The translations under genes and the position numbers were made by a program. Shown here one piece after another: positions 18,531 through 26,493 of a DNA stretch of 64,000 nt. The notes under the pieces are model-generated. The model saw nothing but the letters and a program-made list of their open reading frames with translations, did not search any database and had not been told where the DNA came from. Where the stretch lies: contig DATHEA010000005.1 in the NCBI GenBank assembly GCA_035318745.1, positions 1 to 64,000 on the forward strand, read 5' to 3'. The DNA comes from VRUE01 sp035318745 (GTDB taxonomy: Bacteria; Actinomycetota; Thermoleophilia; Solirubrobacterales; 70-9). Each line of letters begins with the position of its first letter. Position 1 is the stretch's first letter.

Positions 18531-21023
18531 ATGCGCGCAGTGCGTGGCTCGTTCTTCACCCTCGCGTCAGGTCGCCGGGCGAAGTGGATCGTCTTCGCGA
18601 TCTGGTTCGTCGCGATCTTCGTAGCCGCCGGCCCGGCCAACCTGCCGGCCAAGTTCGAAGACGCCGAAAGCAACGAGGCAACCTCCTACCTACCCGGCTC
18701 GGCCGAATCGACCAAGGCGCTGGACGCAACCGAGTCGCTGCAAAAAGGCGAAATCGCTCCCGCGGTGATCGTCTTCCGGCGCGAGTCCGGCCTGACCGCC
18801 GCAGACCAGCGCACGATCGTCGAAGACGTCGAAAAGATGACCGCGAAGCGCTTCCCCGGGGTGGTGCCCGACGGGGCGACCGCCGCCGCCGGAGGGAAGG
18901 CACCGTCCTCGCGATCCGCCTCGACTACCCGGGGCCTCCCCCCCGGCTGCGGCACCCCGACCACGACGGTCCCTGGCCAGCCCCGCGACTACGCACCGCT
19001 CGTCGGTCCGGTCTGCTCGCCCGATGGCAAGGCGGCGATCCTCACCGCCTACATCAAGGGCAACGGCGAGGGGGAACGAATCGTCGACCCGGTCAAGTTC
19101 TGGCGCGACGAAATATCCGACCCGGGCGGTGGGCTCGAGGTGAAGATCACCGGCGGCGCAGGCTTCTCGGCCGACGCGATCGAAGTCTTCGAAGGCATCA
19201 ACGGCACCCTGCTGCTGGCCGCGGTCAGCCTGGTGATCTTCCTGCTGATCCTCATCTACCGCTCGCCGATGTTCTTCTTCATCCCGCTCGCCGCGGTGTT
19301 GTTCGCCGAGACGCTCTCACGCTCGATCGGTTACGGAGTCTCCGAGCTGGGGGTGACGATCAACGGACAGTCGAGCTCGATCATGTCGGTCCTGGTGCTG
19401 GGCGCGGGCACCGACTATGCCCTGTTGCTGGTCGCTCGCTACCGCGAGGAGCTTCATCGCACGGCCGACAAGCACGAGGCGATGCGCACCGCGCTGGCAT
19501 CCGCCGGGCCGGCGATCTTTGCCTCGGCGGCGACCGTGATCGCCGCCCTGCTCTGCCTGACCATCGCCAAGGTCAATGGCACCTCGGGCCTCGGCCCGAT
19601 CGCCGCAATCGGCATCGCCTGCGCCGCCCTCTCGATGCTGACGCTGCTGCCGGCCCTGCTGACGATCTTCGGTCGCCGCGCCTTCTGGCCATTCGTTCCG
19701 CACACGGAGGGGACCGCACCACAGGCCGGCGAAATCTCCGAGCGCGCCCGCCGCCGTATCGTCGAGGGCTCGGGGCTCGGGGCGATCGTCAGGGTCGTCG
19801 TCGCCTGCCTGCTGGTCTTGGTCCTGCTGCCGCTGGTGCTGCTCAACTGGCTCCTGCGGCGGATCAGCGGCAGGCGGATCCCCTCCTTGATCGTCGGACC
19901 GCTCGACAGGGCTGTCTTCACGCCCTACGAGATCCGCCGTCACGGGCTCGAGCACACCGCTGACGCCACGCACGGCCTCTGGGCTCGAGTCGGCCGGCGC
20001 GTCGCTGCCTCGCCCGCCCGCGTGACGGGCGGCGCGGTCGTCGTCCTGGTGATCTTCTGCTGCGGCTTCGCCTTCTTCTCGACCGACCTGACCAGCGAAG
20101 ACAGCTACCGCACCGAAGTCGAATCGGTCGAAGGCCAGCACCTGCTCGACAAGAGCTTCCCCTCGGGCGCCACCGCCCTCACCGACGTCGTCGTCGAAGA
20201 TCGGGCGGACGTGCCCGGGGTGCGGCGCGCCGTAGCCCAGGTCGAAGGCGTGGAGACGGTCTCCCAGCCGGTCGCCCAAGGGCCGCCGGGCACGTTGGTG
20301 CAGGCGACGCTGGAACCGAACCCCTACTCGACCGAGGCCTTCGACCTGGTCAAGCCGATGCGCGAAGCGGCCCACGAGGTCGCGCCGAGCACGCTGATCG
20401 GCGGCCCGACCGCGGTCGAATTCGACGTCCGCGACGCCGCCGGATGGGACTCGATCGTAATCCCGCCGATCATCCTCGTCGTCGTCTTCCTGATCCTGAT
20501 CGCCCTTCTGCGCGCGGTGGTCGCGCCGCTGATCCTGATCGGCACCGTGATCCTCAGCTTCCTCGCCGCGCTCGGCGTCGGCTACTTCTTTTTCGACGTC
20601 GTCTTCGGCTTCCCCGGCTCGGACCCGTCCTTACCGCTCTTCGCCTTCGTCTTCCTGGTCGCGCTGGGGGTCGACTACAACATCTTCCTGATCGCCCGCG
20701 CCCGCGAGGAGACGATCCAACACGGGTCGAGGCAGGGCATCCTCCGCGCCCTCGCGGTGACCGGCGCCGTCATCACCAGCGCCGGCATAGTCCTCGCCGG
20801 CACCTTCTCCGTCCTCGCCGTCCTCCCCCTCACCTTCCTCACCGAGCTCGGCTTCGTAGTCGCCTTCGGCGTCCTCCTCGACACCTTCCTCGTCCGCAGC
20901 ATCCTCGTGCCGGCGATCGCCCTGACCGCGGGCGACAACTTCTGGTGGCCCTCCCAGCTTTCAAAAAAAGGTGTCGACACCGCAGCCACCCCCGCACCTA
21001 TCGAGAGCGACCTCCCCCGCTAG
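18531..21023 (+). CDS. MMPL-family transporter (third, divergent)
   Basis: An 830-aa protein starting 'MRAVRGSFFTLASGRRAKWIV' after GAAAGG. Typical MMPL layout with 11-12 predicted TM helices and GxxxDY motifs 'LVLGAGTDYALLLVARYREEL' and 'VALGVDYNIFLIARARE'. It has a Pro/Gly-rich periplasmic insert with a Cys pair ('PPGCGTPTTTVPGQPR', 'VGPVCSPDG') and a central cytoplasmic region of about 110 residues. It differs from the other two MMPL proteins in this window and resembles the YdfJ/ActII-3-like export subgroup. The substrate is unknown. It ends convergent with glnA, with a long hairpin in the gap. Confidence 0.9.
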   Translation: MRAVRGSFFTLASGRRAKWIVFAIWFVAIFVAAGPANLPAKFEDAESNEATSYLPGSAESTKALDATESLQKGEIAPAVIVFRRESGLTAADQRTIVEDVEKMTAKRFPGVVPDGATAAAGGKAPSSRSASTTRGLPPGCGTPTTTVPGQPRDYAPLVGPVCSPDGKAAILTAYIKGNGEGERIVDPVKFWRDEISDPGGGLEVKITGGAGFSADAIEVFEGINGTLLLAAVSLVIFLLILIYRSPMFFFIPLAAVLFAETLSRSIGYGVSELGVTINGQSSSIMSVLVLGAGTDYALLLVARYREELHRTADKHEAMRTALASAGPAIFASAATVIAALLCLTIAKVNGTSGLGPIAAIGIACAALSMLTLLPALLTIFGRRAFWPFVPHTEGTAPQAGEISERARRRIVEGSGLGAIVRVVVACLLVLVLLPLVLLNWLLRRISGRRIPSLIVGPLDRAVFTPYEIRRHGLEHTADATHGLWARVGRRVAASPARVTGGAVVVLVIFCCGFAFFSTDLTSEDSYRTEVESVEGQHLLDKSFPSGATALTDVVVEDRADVPGVRRAVAQVEGVETVSQPVAQGPPGTLVQATLEPNPYSTEAFDLVKPMREAAHEVAPSTLIGGPTAVEFDVRDAAGWDSIVIPPIILVVVFLILIALLRAVVAPLILIGTVILSFLAALGVGYFFFDVVFGFPGSDPSLPLFAFVFLVALGVDYNIFLIARAREETIQHGSRQGILRALAVTGAVITSAGIVLAGTFSVLAVLPLTFLTELGFVVAFGVLLDTFLVRSILVPAIALTAGDNFWWPSQLSKKGVDTAATPAPIESDLPR

Positions 21024-21031
21024 CACTCCTC

Positions 21032-21109
21032 CCGCGGGTGGCACGGGGCGAGGGGGTATTCGGACGGTGAGTCCGCTAATACCCCCTCGCCCCGTGACAG
21101 GACCCGCGG
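21032..21109. terminator. Long bidirectional hairpin between MMPL gene and glnA
   Basis: Perfect 19-bp arms CACGGGGCGAGGGGGTATT (21042-21060) and its complement (21078-21096), with GGAC/GTCC inside and CCGCGGGT/ACCCGCGG outside. It fills the 95-bp gap between convergent genes. There is no U tract, as is usual for high-GC actinobacterial terminators. Confidence 0.75.
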
Positions 21110-21118
21110 CCGGAAGCG

Positions 21119-22471
21119 CTAGAGCACCGGCAGGAAGTTCTCTATCTCGTACGGAGTGACCTGGACGCGGTAGTCGTCCCATTCCTGCCGCTTGATCTCG
21201 ACGAAGCGACGGAAGGTGTGCTCGCCCAGCGTGCGCAGCACCAGCTCCGAGTCGGCGGCGATGTCGATCGCTTCGCCGAGCGTCTCCGGTAGCTGCTCGA
21301 TGCCGCGCTGGGAGCGCTCCTCCGGAGAGAGGTGGTAGAGGTTCTGCTCCATCGGCTCGGGCAGCTCGTAGCCATGCTCGATCCCCTCCAAGCCGGCCTG
21401 CAGCATGCCGGCGAAGCAGAGGTAGGGGTTGCAAGCGGGGTCGGGACAGCGCAGCTCCGCCCGCGTCGCCGCCTCTTTGCCGGGGTGGTAGAGCGGCACG
21501 CGAATGAGCGCTGAGCGGTTGCGGCGCGACCAGGCCAGGTAGACCGGCGCCTCGAAGCCGGGGACCAGGCGCTTGTAGGAGTTGACCCACTGGGCGAAGA
21601 GCGGCGATATCTCGCGCGCGTGGCGCAGCTGACCGGCGATGAAGGCCTTCGCCGTGGCCGAGAGGAAGTAGGGGTCGTCGGCGTCGAAGAAGGCGTTTTT
21701 GCCGTCTTTGGCCAGCGACTGGTGGACGTGCATGCCGGAGCCATTCTCGCCGAACAGCGGCTTCGGCATAAAGGTCGCGTGCCAGCCGTATTTCATCGCG
21801 TACTCCTTGACGACGATGCGGTACGTCATGCAGTCGTCCGACATCTGCAGCGCGTCCTTGTAGCGCATGTCGACCTCGTGCTGGGAGGGGCCGACCTCGT
21901 GATGGGCGTACTCGACGTGGATGCCCATCTTCTCCAGCGCCAGGATCGTGTCGCGGCGCACGTCGGAGCCGGCGTCGAGCGTGGTCAGGTCGAAGTAGCC
22001 GCCCTCGTCGAGCACCTCGGGCACGCCTCCCTCCGGCTTGGCCGAGCGGAAGTAGAAGTACTCGAGCTCGGGGCCGATGTTGTAGGTGTCGAAACCCATG
22101 TCTTCGGCCCGTTTGAGCGCCCGCCGCATAATCCACCGTGGGTCTCCCTCGTATGGGTCGCCGCCGGGAACGCGGATGTCGCAGAACATGCGCGCGACCG
22201 CGTTCTCCTCCTCGGGGCGCCAGGGGATGATCGCGAAGGTCGACGGGTCGGGCATCGCGATCATGTCCGACTCCTCGATCGGGTTGAAGCCGGTGATCGA
22301 GGAGCCGTCGAAGCCCATGCCCCCCTCGAAAGCGTCCTCCAGCTCGGCGGAGTTGATCGAGAAGCTCTTCAGCTGGCCGAGCACGTCGGTGAACCAGAGC
22401 CGGATGAAGCGAACGTCGCGCTCCTTGACGATCTCGGCTACATCGGCGGCACTCGTTGGTTGCTCTGCCAT
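21119..22471 (-). CDS. glnA: Glutamine synthetase type I
   Basis: A 450-aa enzyme that makes glutamine from glutamate, ammonia and ATP. Seen: beta-grasp domain ending 'MGFDGSSITGF' (Asp50-loop signature), 'YNIGPELEYFYF' (metal site), 'EVGPSQHEVDMRY', 'NGSGMHVHQSL' (catalytic region) and 'NRSALIRVP'. It lacks the ~25-residue insert and the adenylylation tyrosine loop of GSI-beta, so it is the GSI-alpha form, like firmicute enzymes, regulated by feedback rather than adenylylation. Start ATG follows GGAGATTGAG. A family A repeat begins 18 bp upstream of the start, in what should be its 5' leader. Confidence 0.96.
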   Translation of the reverse strand: MAEQPTSAADVAEIVKERDVRFIRLWFTDVLGQLKSFSINSAELEDAFEGGMGFDGSSITGFNPIEESDMIAMPDPSTFAIIPWRPEEENAVARMFCDIRVPGGDPYEGDPRWIMRRALKRAEDMGFDTYNIGPELEYFYFRSAKPEGGVPEVLDEGGYFDLTTLDAGSDVRRDTILALEKMGIHVEYAHHEVGPSQHEVDMRYKDALQMSDDCMTYRIVVKEYAMKYGWHATFMPKPLFGENGSGMHVHQSLAKDGKNAFFDADDPYFLSATAKAFIAGQLRHAREISPLFAQWVNSYKRLVPGFEAPVYLAWSRRNRSALIRVPLYHPGKEAATRAELRCPDPACNPYLCFAGMLQAGLEGIEHGYELPEPMEQNLYHLSPEERSQRGIEQLPETLGEAIDIAADSELVLRTLGEHTFRRFVEIKRQEWDDYRVQVTPYEIENFLPVL

Positions 22472-22488
22472 CTCAATCTCCTTTCGTG

Positions 22489-22664
22489 GGCGATTGGAGT
22501 CTGTCTGAAAATCCTCGCGCGCGTCCGGCGGCGGCGGACGCTGCGCGGTGCGGCGTCCTCAGTCGGCCAAATGGCGCTGCCATTCGGCCTCCCTGCGTCC
22601 TTGCCCCGCTTGGTCCGGCGCTCGCCGGCCACACACGCCGATTCCCAGCCAGACCCCAATCGCC
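22489..22664. repeat. Family A inverted-repeat element, copy A2 (divergent site)
   Basis: Long imperfect arms start GGCGATTGGAGTCTG at 22489 and end CAGACCCCAATCGCC at 22664, about 65 nt each. The core has block 1 GCGTCCTCAGTC (22553-22564), an inner hairpin with GGCCAAATGGC and GCCATTCGGCC arms, and block 2 CCTCCCTGCGTCCTTG (22588-22603). It lies between divergent glnA and the AhpD-fold gene, where a terminator for either gene makes no sense. Confidence 0.85.
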
Positions 22665-22753
22665 TCGCGGTTGAGCCATCTGGATATTTCTTCCGTATTA
22701 CGGGTATGTGACGTTCGACGCAGAAGGGTTGCGGGGGCGTCCGGATCCAGGTA

Positions 22754-22774
22754 TAACTTACTTCGCGTAAGTTA
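22754..22774. promoter_or_regulatory. Operator-like inverted repeat before the AhpD-fold gene
   Basis: Perfect 8-bp arms TAACTTAC (22754-22761) and GTAAGTTA (22767-22774) around TTCGC, in an AT-rich patch 75-95 bp before the start at 22849. This is the most AT-rich stretch of the gap and likely overlaps the promoter. The regulator is unknown. The rest of 22665-22848 shows no gene. Confidence 0.55.
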
Positions 22775-22848
22775 ATGGCTTAAAGTAAAGTAAAGGCCAC
22801 GTAAAGGCTCTGTGAAGCGGAATTCCGTCAATCCGAGCTAAAGGCGGG

Positions 22849-23421
22849 ATGCAAGTGACCGTAAAAACGGCAGTAAGCAGATTCCAGATCCACGACGAGT
22901 TGACGGCCCCTGACGAGAGTGCTCCCCTGATCAAGAGCATCCAGGCGGCCGGCGGCGCGGTGACCAAGTTCGTCGGCGTACTCGCCGGCGCTCCTTCCGT
23001 GCTGCGCGCCTACACCCGGATGCGCTCCGAGTTGCGCGGCGGCGTTCTGCCGCAGGCGACCCGCGAGCGGATCGCCCTGGCGGTCGCCGAGTACCGGCAC
23101 GACTCCTACAGCACCGCCCAGCACGCGAAGTCGGCGCGTCGCGCCGGACTCGGGCTGGACGAGGTCTCGCGAGCGCGGAGCTTCAGCTCCGGCGACGCCA
23201 AAGAGGCGGCGCTGCTCGAATACCTCAAGGCGACGCTCGAAGCCGACGCCTATCCCCCCCACCACCTGCATGAGGAGGCGCGGGAGATCGGCTGGAGCGA
23301 CGAGGAGATCCTCGAGGCGGTTGCGCACCTGGCGCTGAACGAGTTTCAGAGCCTGATTGCGAGCGCTGCGGCACTACCTAAAGATCAAGCTACGCCTGAA
23401 GTACTCCCCTCGGCTGCATAA
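22849..23421 (+). CDS. Carboxymuconolactone decarboxylase/AhpD-fold protein lacking the CxxC
   Basis: A 190-aa all-helical AhpD-like protein ('LPQATRERIALAVAEYRHDSYSTAQHAKSARRAG', then 'DEEILEAVAHLALNEFQSLI'). In redox-active AhpD the helix reads CxYCxxAH. Here the aligned stretch is 'DSYSTAQHA', so both Cys are absent and peroxidase-linked disulfide chemistry is unlikely. Its function is therefore unclear; members without Cys include uncharacterised decarboxylase-like proteins. The gene stands alone between a divergent glnA and a convergent secreted protein. A palindromic operator candidate lies upstream and repeat B1 directly overlaps its stop. Confidence 0.82.
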   Translation: MQVTVKTAVSRFQIHDELTAPDESAPLIKSIQAAGGAVTKFVGVLAGAPSVLRAYTRMRSELRGGVLPQATRERIALAVAEYRHDSYSTAQHAKSARRAGLGLDEVSRARSFSSGDAKEAALLEYLKATLEADAYPPHHLHEEAREIGWSDEEILEAVAHLALNEFQSLIASAAALPKDQATPEVLPSAA

Positions 23422-23532
23422 GCGGGCGAGGGGCCAAGGGTCCCTGTCGGAAACCCGCAACGGTCGCCGGAAAAAGTTCCATTCCCAGCGGCTCACAAGT
23501 TTCCGTCAAGGACCCTTGGCCCCTCGCCCGCT
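23421..23532. repeat. Family B inverted-repeat element, copy B1 (convergent site)
   Basis: Perfect 23-bp outer arms at 23421-23443 and 23510-23532. The core, read on the minus strand, contains GGAAACTTGTGAGCCG and GCGGGTTTCCG, which recur in copy B2 at 53986-54089. It lies between the convergent AhpD-fold gene and the secreted-protein gene. Confidence 0.8.
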
Positions 23533-23565
23533 CAAGCTCGTAAGAGCTTCGGACGAGAGCGGGCG

Positions 23566-24294
23566 TCAGTCCTCTACGACCGTTGCCGTATAGAGCAGAC
23601 GAGCAGTGCTGTAACGGCAGCCATAGGTTGCGCGGCTGCCCACCTTTATCTGGGGCTGGCCCTGGCGGACGTCGGTGGTGTTGGTGCATTTGCCCTCTTC
23701 GCGGCTGGCGCGCCAGGCGTTCTTCGACGAGAGGTTCTGGGCGAAGGCGGGGGCCCAGGTCGGGATCGTGATGCCGACTATGTCGCCCTTTTCGACCTTC
23801 AGCGAAGCGCCGAACTTGACCGTCTGGCCGAGGTAGGGGCTGAGCACGTGGATCGAGCCCTGGCGGCGCAGGTTGTAGCGAGGGGGCTCGGTGCCGGGGA
23901 CGCGGCGCAGGATCGCCAGCCGCGCCTCGGGCGGCGTACCGAAGAAGCCGTTGAAGAACGAGCGCTGCTTGCTGGTCGGCTCGGCGAGCGTCAGCGTCCA
24001 CGCCTTCACCTTGCCGTCCCGCCGCACGTTGAAGGGGAGCCCTCCCTGGTCGGTACTGACCTGAAAGCCGGTGACGCTGCCCACCGCCTGGCAGGGAAGA
24101 TCCGGACAGGACGGGTCGGGCACAGTCGCGGTGGCGCCCAGCACGACGGTGGTGCGCGAGCTGGTCGCGGCGCCGGCACCGGCGACCGTCAGGACGAGTG
24201 CGAGCAGGCACCCGGTCAGGGCGGCCACCACGGCAAATCGACCGCGTCCTGCGAACCGATCGGCGACTCCGGCTCTCTGGGAAAACCTCGACAT
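23566..24294 (-). CDS. Secreted hypothetical protein
   Basis: A 242-aa protein with a basic N-terminus, a hydrophobic stretch at about residues 18-42 ending in 'AGAGAA' and no further TM segment, so a signal peptide is likely. The mature part is beta-rich with four Cys ('PSCPDLPCQ', 'GKCTNT', 'YGCRYS'), suggesting two disulfides. I do not recognise a named domain. It is downstream of the RlpA-like gene with a 63-bp gap on the same strand, so it may share the riboswitch-controlled transcript and act at the cell surface. Confidence 0.75.
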   Translation of the reverse strand: MSRFSQRAGVADRFAGRGRFAVVAALTGCLLALVLTVAGAGAATSSRTTVVLGATATVPDPSCPDLPCQAVGSVTGFQVSTDQGGLPFNVRRDGKVKAWTLTLAEPTSKQRSFFNGFFGTPPEARLAILRRVPGTEPPRYNLRRQGSIHVLSPYLGQTVKFGASLKVEKGDIVGITIPTWAPAFAQNLSSKNAWRASREEGKCTNTTDVRQGQPQIKVGSRATYGCRYSTARLLYTATVVED

Positions 24295-24357
24295 GCCCGT
24301 GCTCCTCTCGTAGAAAAAGTCCTGCTGGGACGGGAAGATTAGCCGGAGCAGCGGCCG

Positions 24358-24897
24358 TCAGCGGCCAGCGTGACCGGTCGAGCGCCAGCTTCCCGCATAT
24401 TCGAGCGAGACGGCAAAGCGGAGGCGATCGGCGCCCGACTTTTCGAACTGGAGGGCGCGCGCGGCGGCCCGGGTCAGATCCCAAGCGTTGCCGCGGCTGA
24501 AGGGGCCGCGATCGATCACCTGCGTGACGATCGAGTGGCCGTGGTAGACGAACTTGACCGTGGTGCCACAGGGAAGGCTGCGGTGGGCAACGCCAATCGT
24601 TTCCGGACCGAGCAGCTGCCCACAGGCGGTTTGGCGGCCGTATAGGCCGGGGCCGTACCAAGTAGCGCCGGCCCACTGCATCGGGGCGAAGGCGATTTCG
24701 CTTCCCGGCTGAGCGCCGCTTTCGGCGACCGTCGAGGCGCCCCCGGTCGATCCCTGGGCCGGCGCTGCCGCGAGGGTGACCGCTGCCGCAGCCAAAAACG
24801 GGGCCGCCCAGCGGGCAAGCCGCTGCCGGCGCTCGCCGATGGCGCGCCCAAAGCTGGGTTGATCTTGCCGCCCGAGGCGGTTCCTGCCTGTCTTCAT
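24358..24897 (-). CDS. RlpA-like double-psi beta-barrel secreted protein
   Basis: A 179-aa exported protein: basic N-terminus, hydrophobic segment about residues 31-48 with an 'AQGS' cleavage-like site, then a double-psi beta-barrel. Family features are 'ATWYGPGLYGRQTACGQ', 'GVAHRSLPCGTTVKFVYHG' and 'VIDRGPFSRGNAWDLT', including the acidic residue used by RlpA lytic transglycosylases and expansin-like proteins. It probably remodels peptidoglycan. A ydaO-type riboswitch lies in its leader; c-di-AMP control of cell-wall hydrolases of this kind is established in actinobacteria. Confidence 0.88.
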   Translation of the reverse strand: MKTGRNRLGRQDQPSFGRAIGERRQRLARWAAPFLAAAAVTLAAAPAQGSTGGASTVAESGAQPGSEIAFAPMQWAGATWYGPGLYGRQTACGQLLGPETIGVAHRSLPCGTTVKFVYHGHSIVTQVIDRGPFSRGNAWDLTRAAARALQFEKSGADRLRFAVSLEYAGSWRSTGHAGR

Positions 24898-24907
24898 CGC
24901 TCTTTCG

Positions 24908-25056
24908 AACGCTTACGGGGTTAGCTGACGGGCTCGCGCTGAAAGAGCTGCGCTACGTGGCAGATGCCGACGATTCGCCCCAACTTGTGGGTCCCCCGCT
25001 CCCCGCAATATGTGGCGGAGATTCAGCGGAAGTTGGCGGCACGTTAGCAAACGCTA
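24908..25056 (-). promoter_or_regulatory. ydaO/yuaA-type c-di-AMP riboswitch
   Basis: The minus-strand leader of the RlpA-like gene carries the conserved ydaO blocks in order: 'GGAGCGGGGGACCCA', 'GGGGCGAATC' and 'GTCAGCTAACCCCGTAAGCG'. The ends pair (GCGUUUGC with GUAAGCGU) to close P1. In the class, c-di-AMP binding usually turns expression off. The 3' end is about 10 nt from the start codon, so control could be at translation initiation. Read by eye; a covariance-model search was not run. Confidence 0.85.
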
Positions 25057-25079
25057 AGACAGGAAATTGTGAAGAGATT

Positions 25080-25107
25080 GGAAAGGCCCCCTTTCGGGGG
25101 CCTTTCC
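25080..25107 (-). terminator. Intrinsic terminator of rnpB
   Basis: A perfect 10-bp stem AAAGGCCCCC/GGGGGCCTTT (25082-25091 and 25096-25105) with a four-base loop. It begins 5 nt past the mature 3' end of the RNase P RNA on the minus strand. Confidence 0.85.
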
Positions 25108-25109
25108 GT

Positions 25110-25478
25110 AGCGGGCCTGTAAGCCGGATCCTGTCGAGAGCGACCATCTATCTCACCGGGACCGAGGTCCCGAGGGGCCGCCGAAGCGGCCCTGCGGCCT
25201 ACCTGGATCTCGCCGGGCAGGGTCGACGATCCTGTTTGGCCTTGCACCGGGCGGGGTTTGCCTGGCCGCCGCGTCGCCGCGGCGCCGGTGCGCTCTTACC
25301 GCACCATTTCACCTTTGCCTGTACGCAGCTCACGTGTGGCTGCGCCATCGGCCGTGTGTTTCTGTGGCACTATCCCGCGGGTTTCCCCGGGTGGGCGTTA
25401 CCCACCGCCCTCGCCCTTTGGTGTCCGGACTTTCCTCGAGGGGTTTTCTCTCCCCCCGCGGTCGCTCGGCCCGCCCTC
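25110..25478 (-). ncRNA. rnpB: RNase P RNA, bacterial type A
   Basis: About 370 nt on the minus strand. Universal elements are visible: 'GAGGAAAGTCCGGAC' near the 5' end (CR I), 'GGTGAAATGGTGCGGTAAGAGCGCACC' split over CR II/III (25286-25314), the purine-rich core with 'CCACAGAAAC', and the 3' block 'CCGGCTTACAGGCC'. The terminal P1 helix pairs GCGGGCC (25468-25474) with GGCCCGC (25111-25117). This RNA cleaves tRNA 5' leaders together with RnpA. Ends are set by P1 and may be off by a few bases. Confidence 0.95.
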
Positions 25479-25532
25479 CGATGGTACCGGCACGGGCGAG
25501 CTCGCGACAATTGCATCGAATATCCTGCGCGG

Positions 25533-26336
25533 ATGCCGGTAGCCGTCATCACTGGAGCGGGTGGTGGCCTTGGGCGCGCCATCGCCCTCGATCTCGCCGG
25601 CCGCGGCTACCTCGTTCACGCCACCGACCTCGACGACGCAGCCGCGGCGCGAACCGCTGCGGAGATCGGCGCGGGAGCAACCTCCGCGACGCTCGACGTG
25701 CGAGACGAGGCCGCCTGCCGCGCAGCGGCGGCATTCGCCGCCCGCTCTGGAACCCTTGAGGTCTGGGTCAACAACGCGGGCATTCTGTTCAGCGGAATGC
25801 CCTGGACACAGGACGCGGACGTTCGACGCACGATGCTCGACGTCAACACAGTTGGCACGATGAACGGCACCCTCGCCGCGCTGGAGCCCATGATCGCCGC
25901 CGGGCGCGGTCACGTGATCAACGTGGTCTCGCTCGCCGGCCTGGTGGCGGCGCCGGGTGAGGTCAGCTATGCGGCCAGCAAGCACGCTGCGATCGCGTTC
26001 ACGCTGGGAACGCTGTTCGACCTGCGCCGGTCCGGCATAAAGGGCATCGAGCTCTCGGCGGTCTGCCCCGACGGGATCTGGACGCCGATGCTGGAAGGCC
26101 GCCTCGACGACCCGGATGTGGCCGCCTCCTTCGGCGGACGCCTGCTGAAGCCGGAGCAGGTGGCCCGCGAGGTGGGCAGGCTTACCGAACGCCCGCGTCC
26201 CCTCGTCGCCATCCCGCGCTGGCGCGGAGCGCTGGTGCGGAGCGCTGGTGCGCGTCTTCGACGCCTTCCCTCGCCTCACCCTGCGGCTACTGCCCCTACT
26301 GATGCGAGACGCGCTGCGCAAACAGCGGCGCTATAA
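25533..26336 (+). CDS. Short-chain dehydrogenase with frameshifted C-terminus
   Basis: A 267-aa SDR from ATG 25533; the ORF is open further upstream only because it runs through rnpB antisense. Motifs: 'TGAGGGLGRA', 'NNAGILFSG', 'VSLAGLVA' and 'YAASKHA', so the catalytic triad is intact. The substrate is unknown. The last ~35 residues look like out-of-frame sequence: a 13-bp tandem duplication at 26225-26250 shifts the frame. Removing one copy restores a tail 'RVFDAFPRLTLRLLP' ... 'QRRYKRLIETGRWP' ending at a TGA near 26367, which resembles the normal end of such SDRs. The core domain may still fold. Confidence 0.85.
   Translation: MPVAVITGAGGGLGRAIALDLAGRGYLVHATDLDDAAAARTAAEIGAGATSATLDVRDEAACRAAAAFAARSGTLEVWVNNAGILFSGMPWTQDADVRRTMLDVNTVGTMNGTLAALEPMIAAGRGHVINVVSLAGLVAAPGEVSYAASKHAAIAFTLGTLFDLRRSGIKGIELSAVCPDGIWTPMLEGRLDDPDVAASFGGRLLKPEQVAREVGRLTERPRPLVAIPRWRGALVRSAGARLRRLPSPHPAATAPTDARRAAQTAAL
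26225..26250 (+). repeat. 13-bp tandem duplication causing a frameshift
   Basis: CGGAGCGCTGGTG occurs twice in direct succession (26225-26237 and 26238-26250) inside the SDR gene. Thirteen bases are not a multiple of three, so the downstream frame changes. It could be a real mutation or an assembly error. Confidence 0.85.
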
Positions 26337-26367
26337 GCGCCTAATAGAAACGGGCCGCTGGCCCTGA

Positions 26368-26493
26368 CCTGACGCGGTCCAGAGTTCGCCATGCGGCGTC
26401 CTCGGTCGGCCGCCTTCGGGTCACGCACCGATAGTGCGCTCCCCTTGTCGGCCTCTCTGCGTCCTTGCCTGGCGAACTCTGGACCGCGTCAGG
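26368..26493. repeat. Family A inverted-repeat element, copy A3 (convergent site)
   Basis: Perfect 24-bp outer arms at 26368-26391 and 26470-26493. The core has block 1 GCGTCCTCGGTC (26396-26407), inner hairpin GCAC-CGATA-GTGC, and block 2 CCTCTCTGCGTCCTTG (26452-26467). The right arm contains the lexA stop codon. It sits between the convergent SDR and lexA genes. 'TCACGCAC...AGTGCGCTCC' is shared with A1. Confidence 0.88.

Noticed and set aside
24957..25532. Protein-coding extension of the SDR upstream to 24957
   Set aside because: The region is occupied by the ydaO riboswitch and RNase P RNA on the other strand; the SDR fold starts at 25533.
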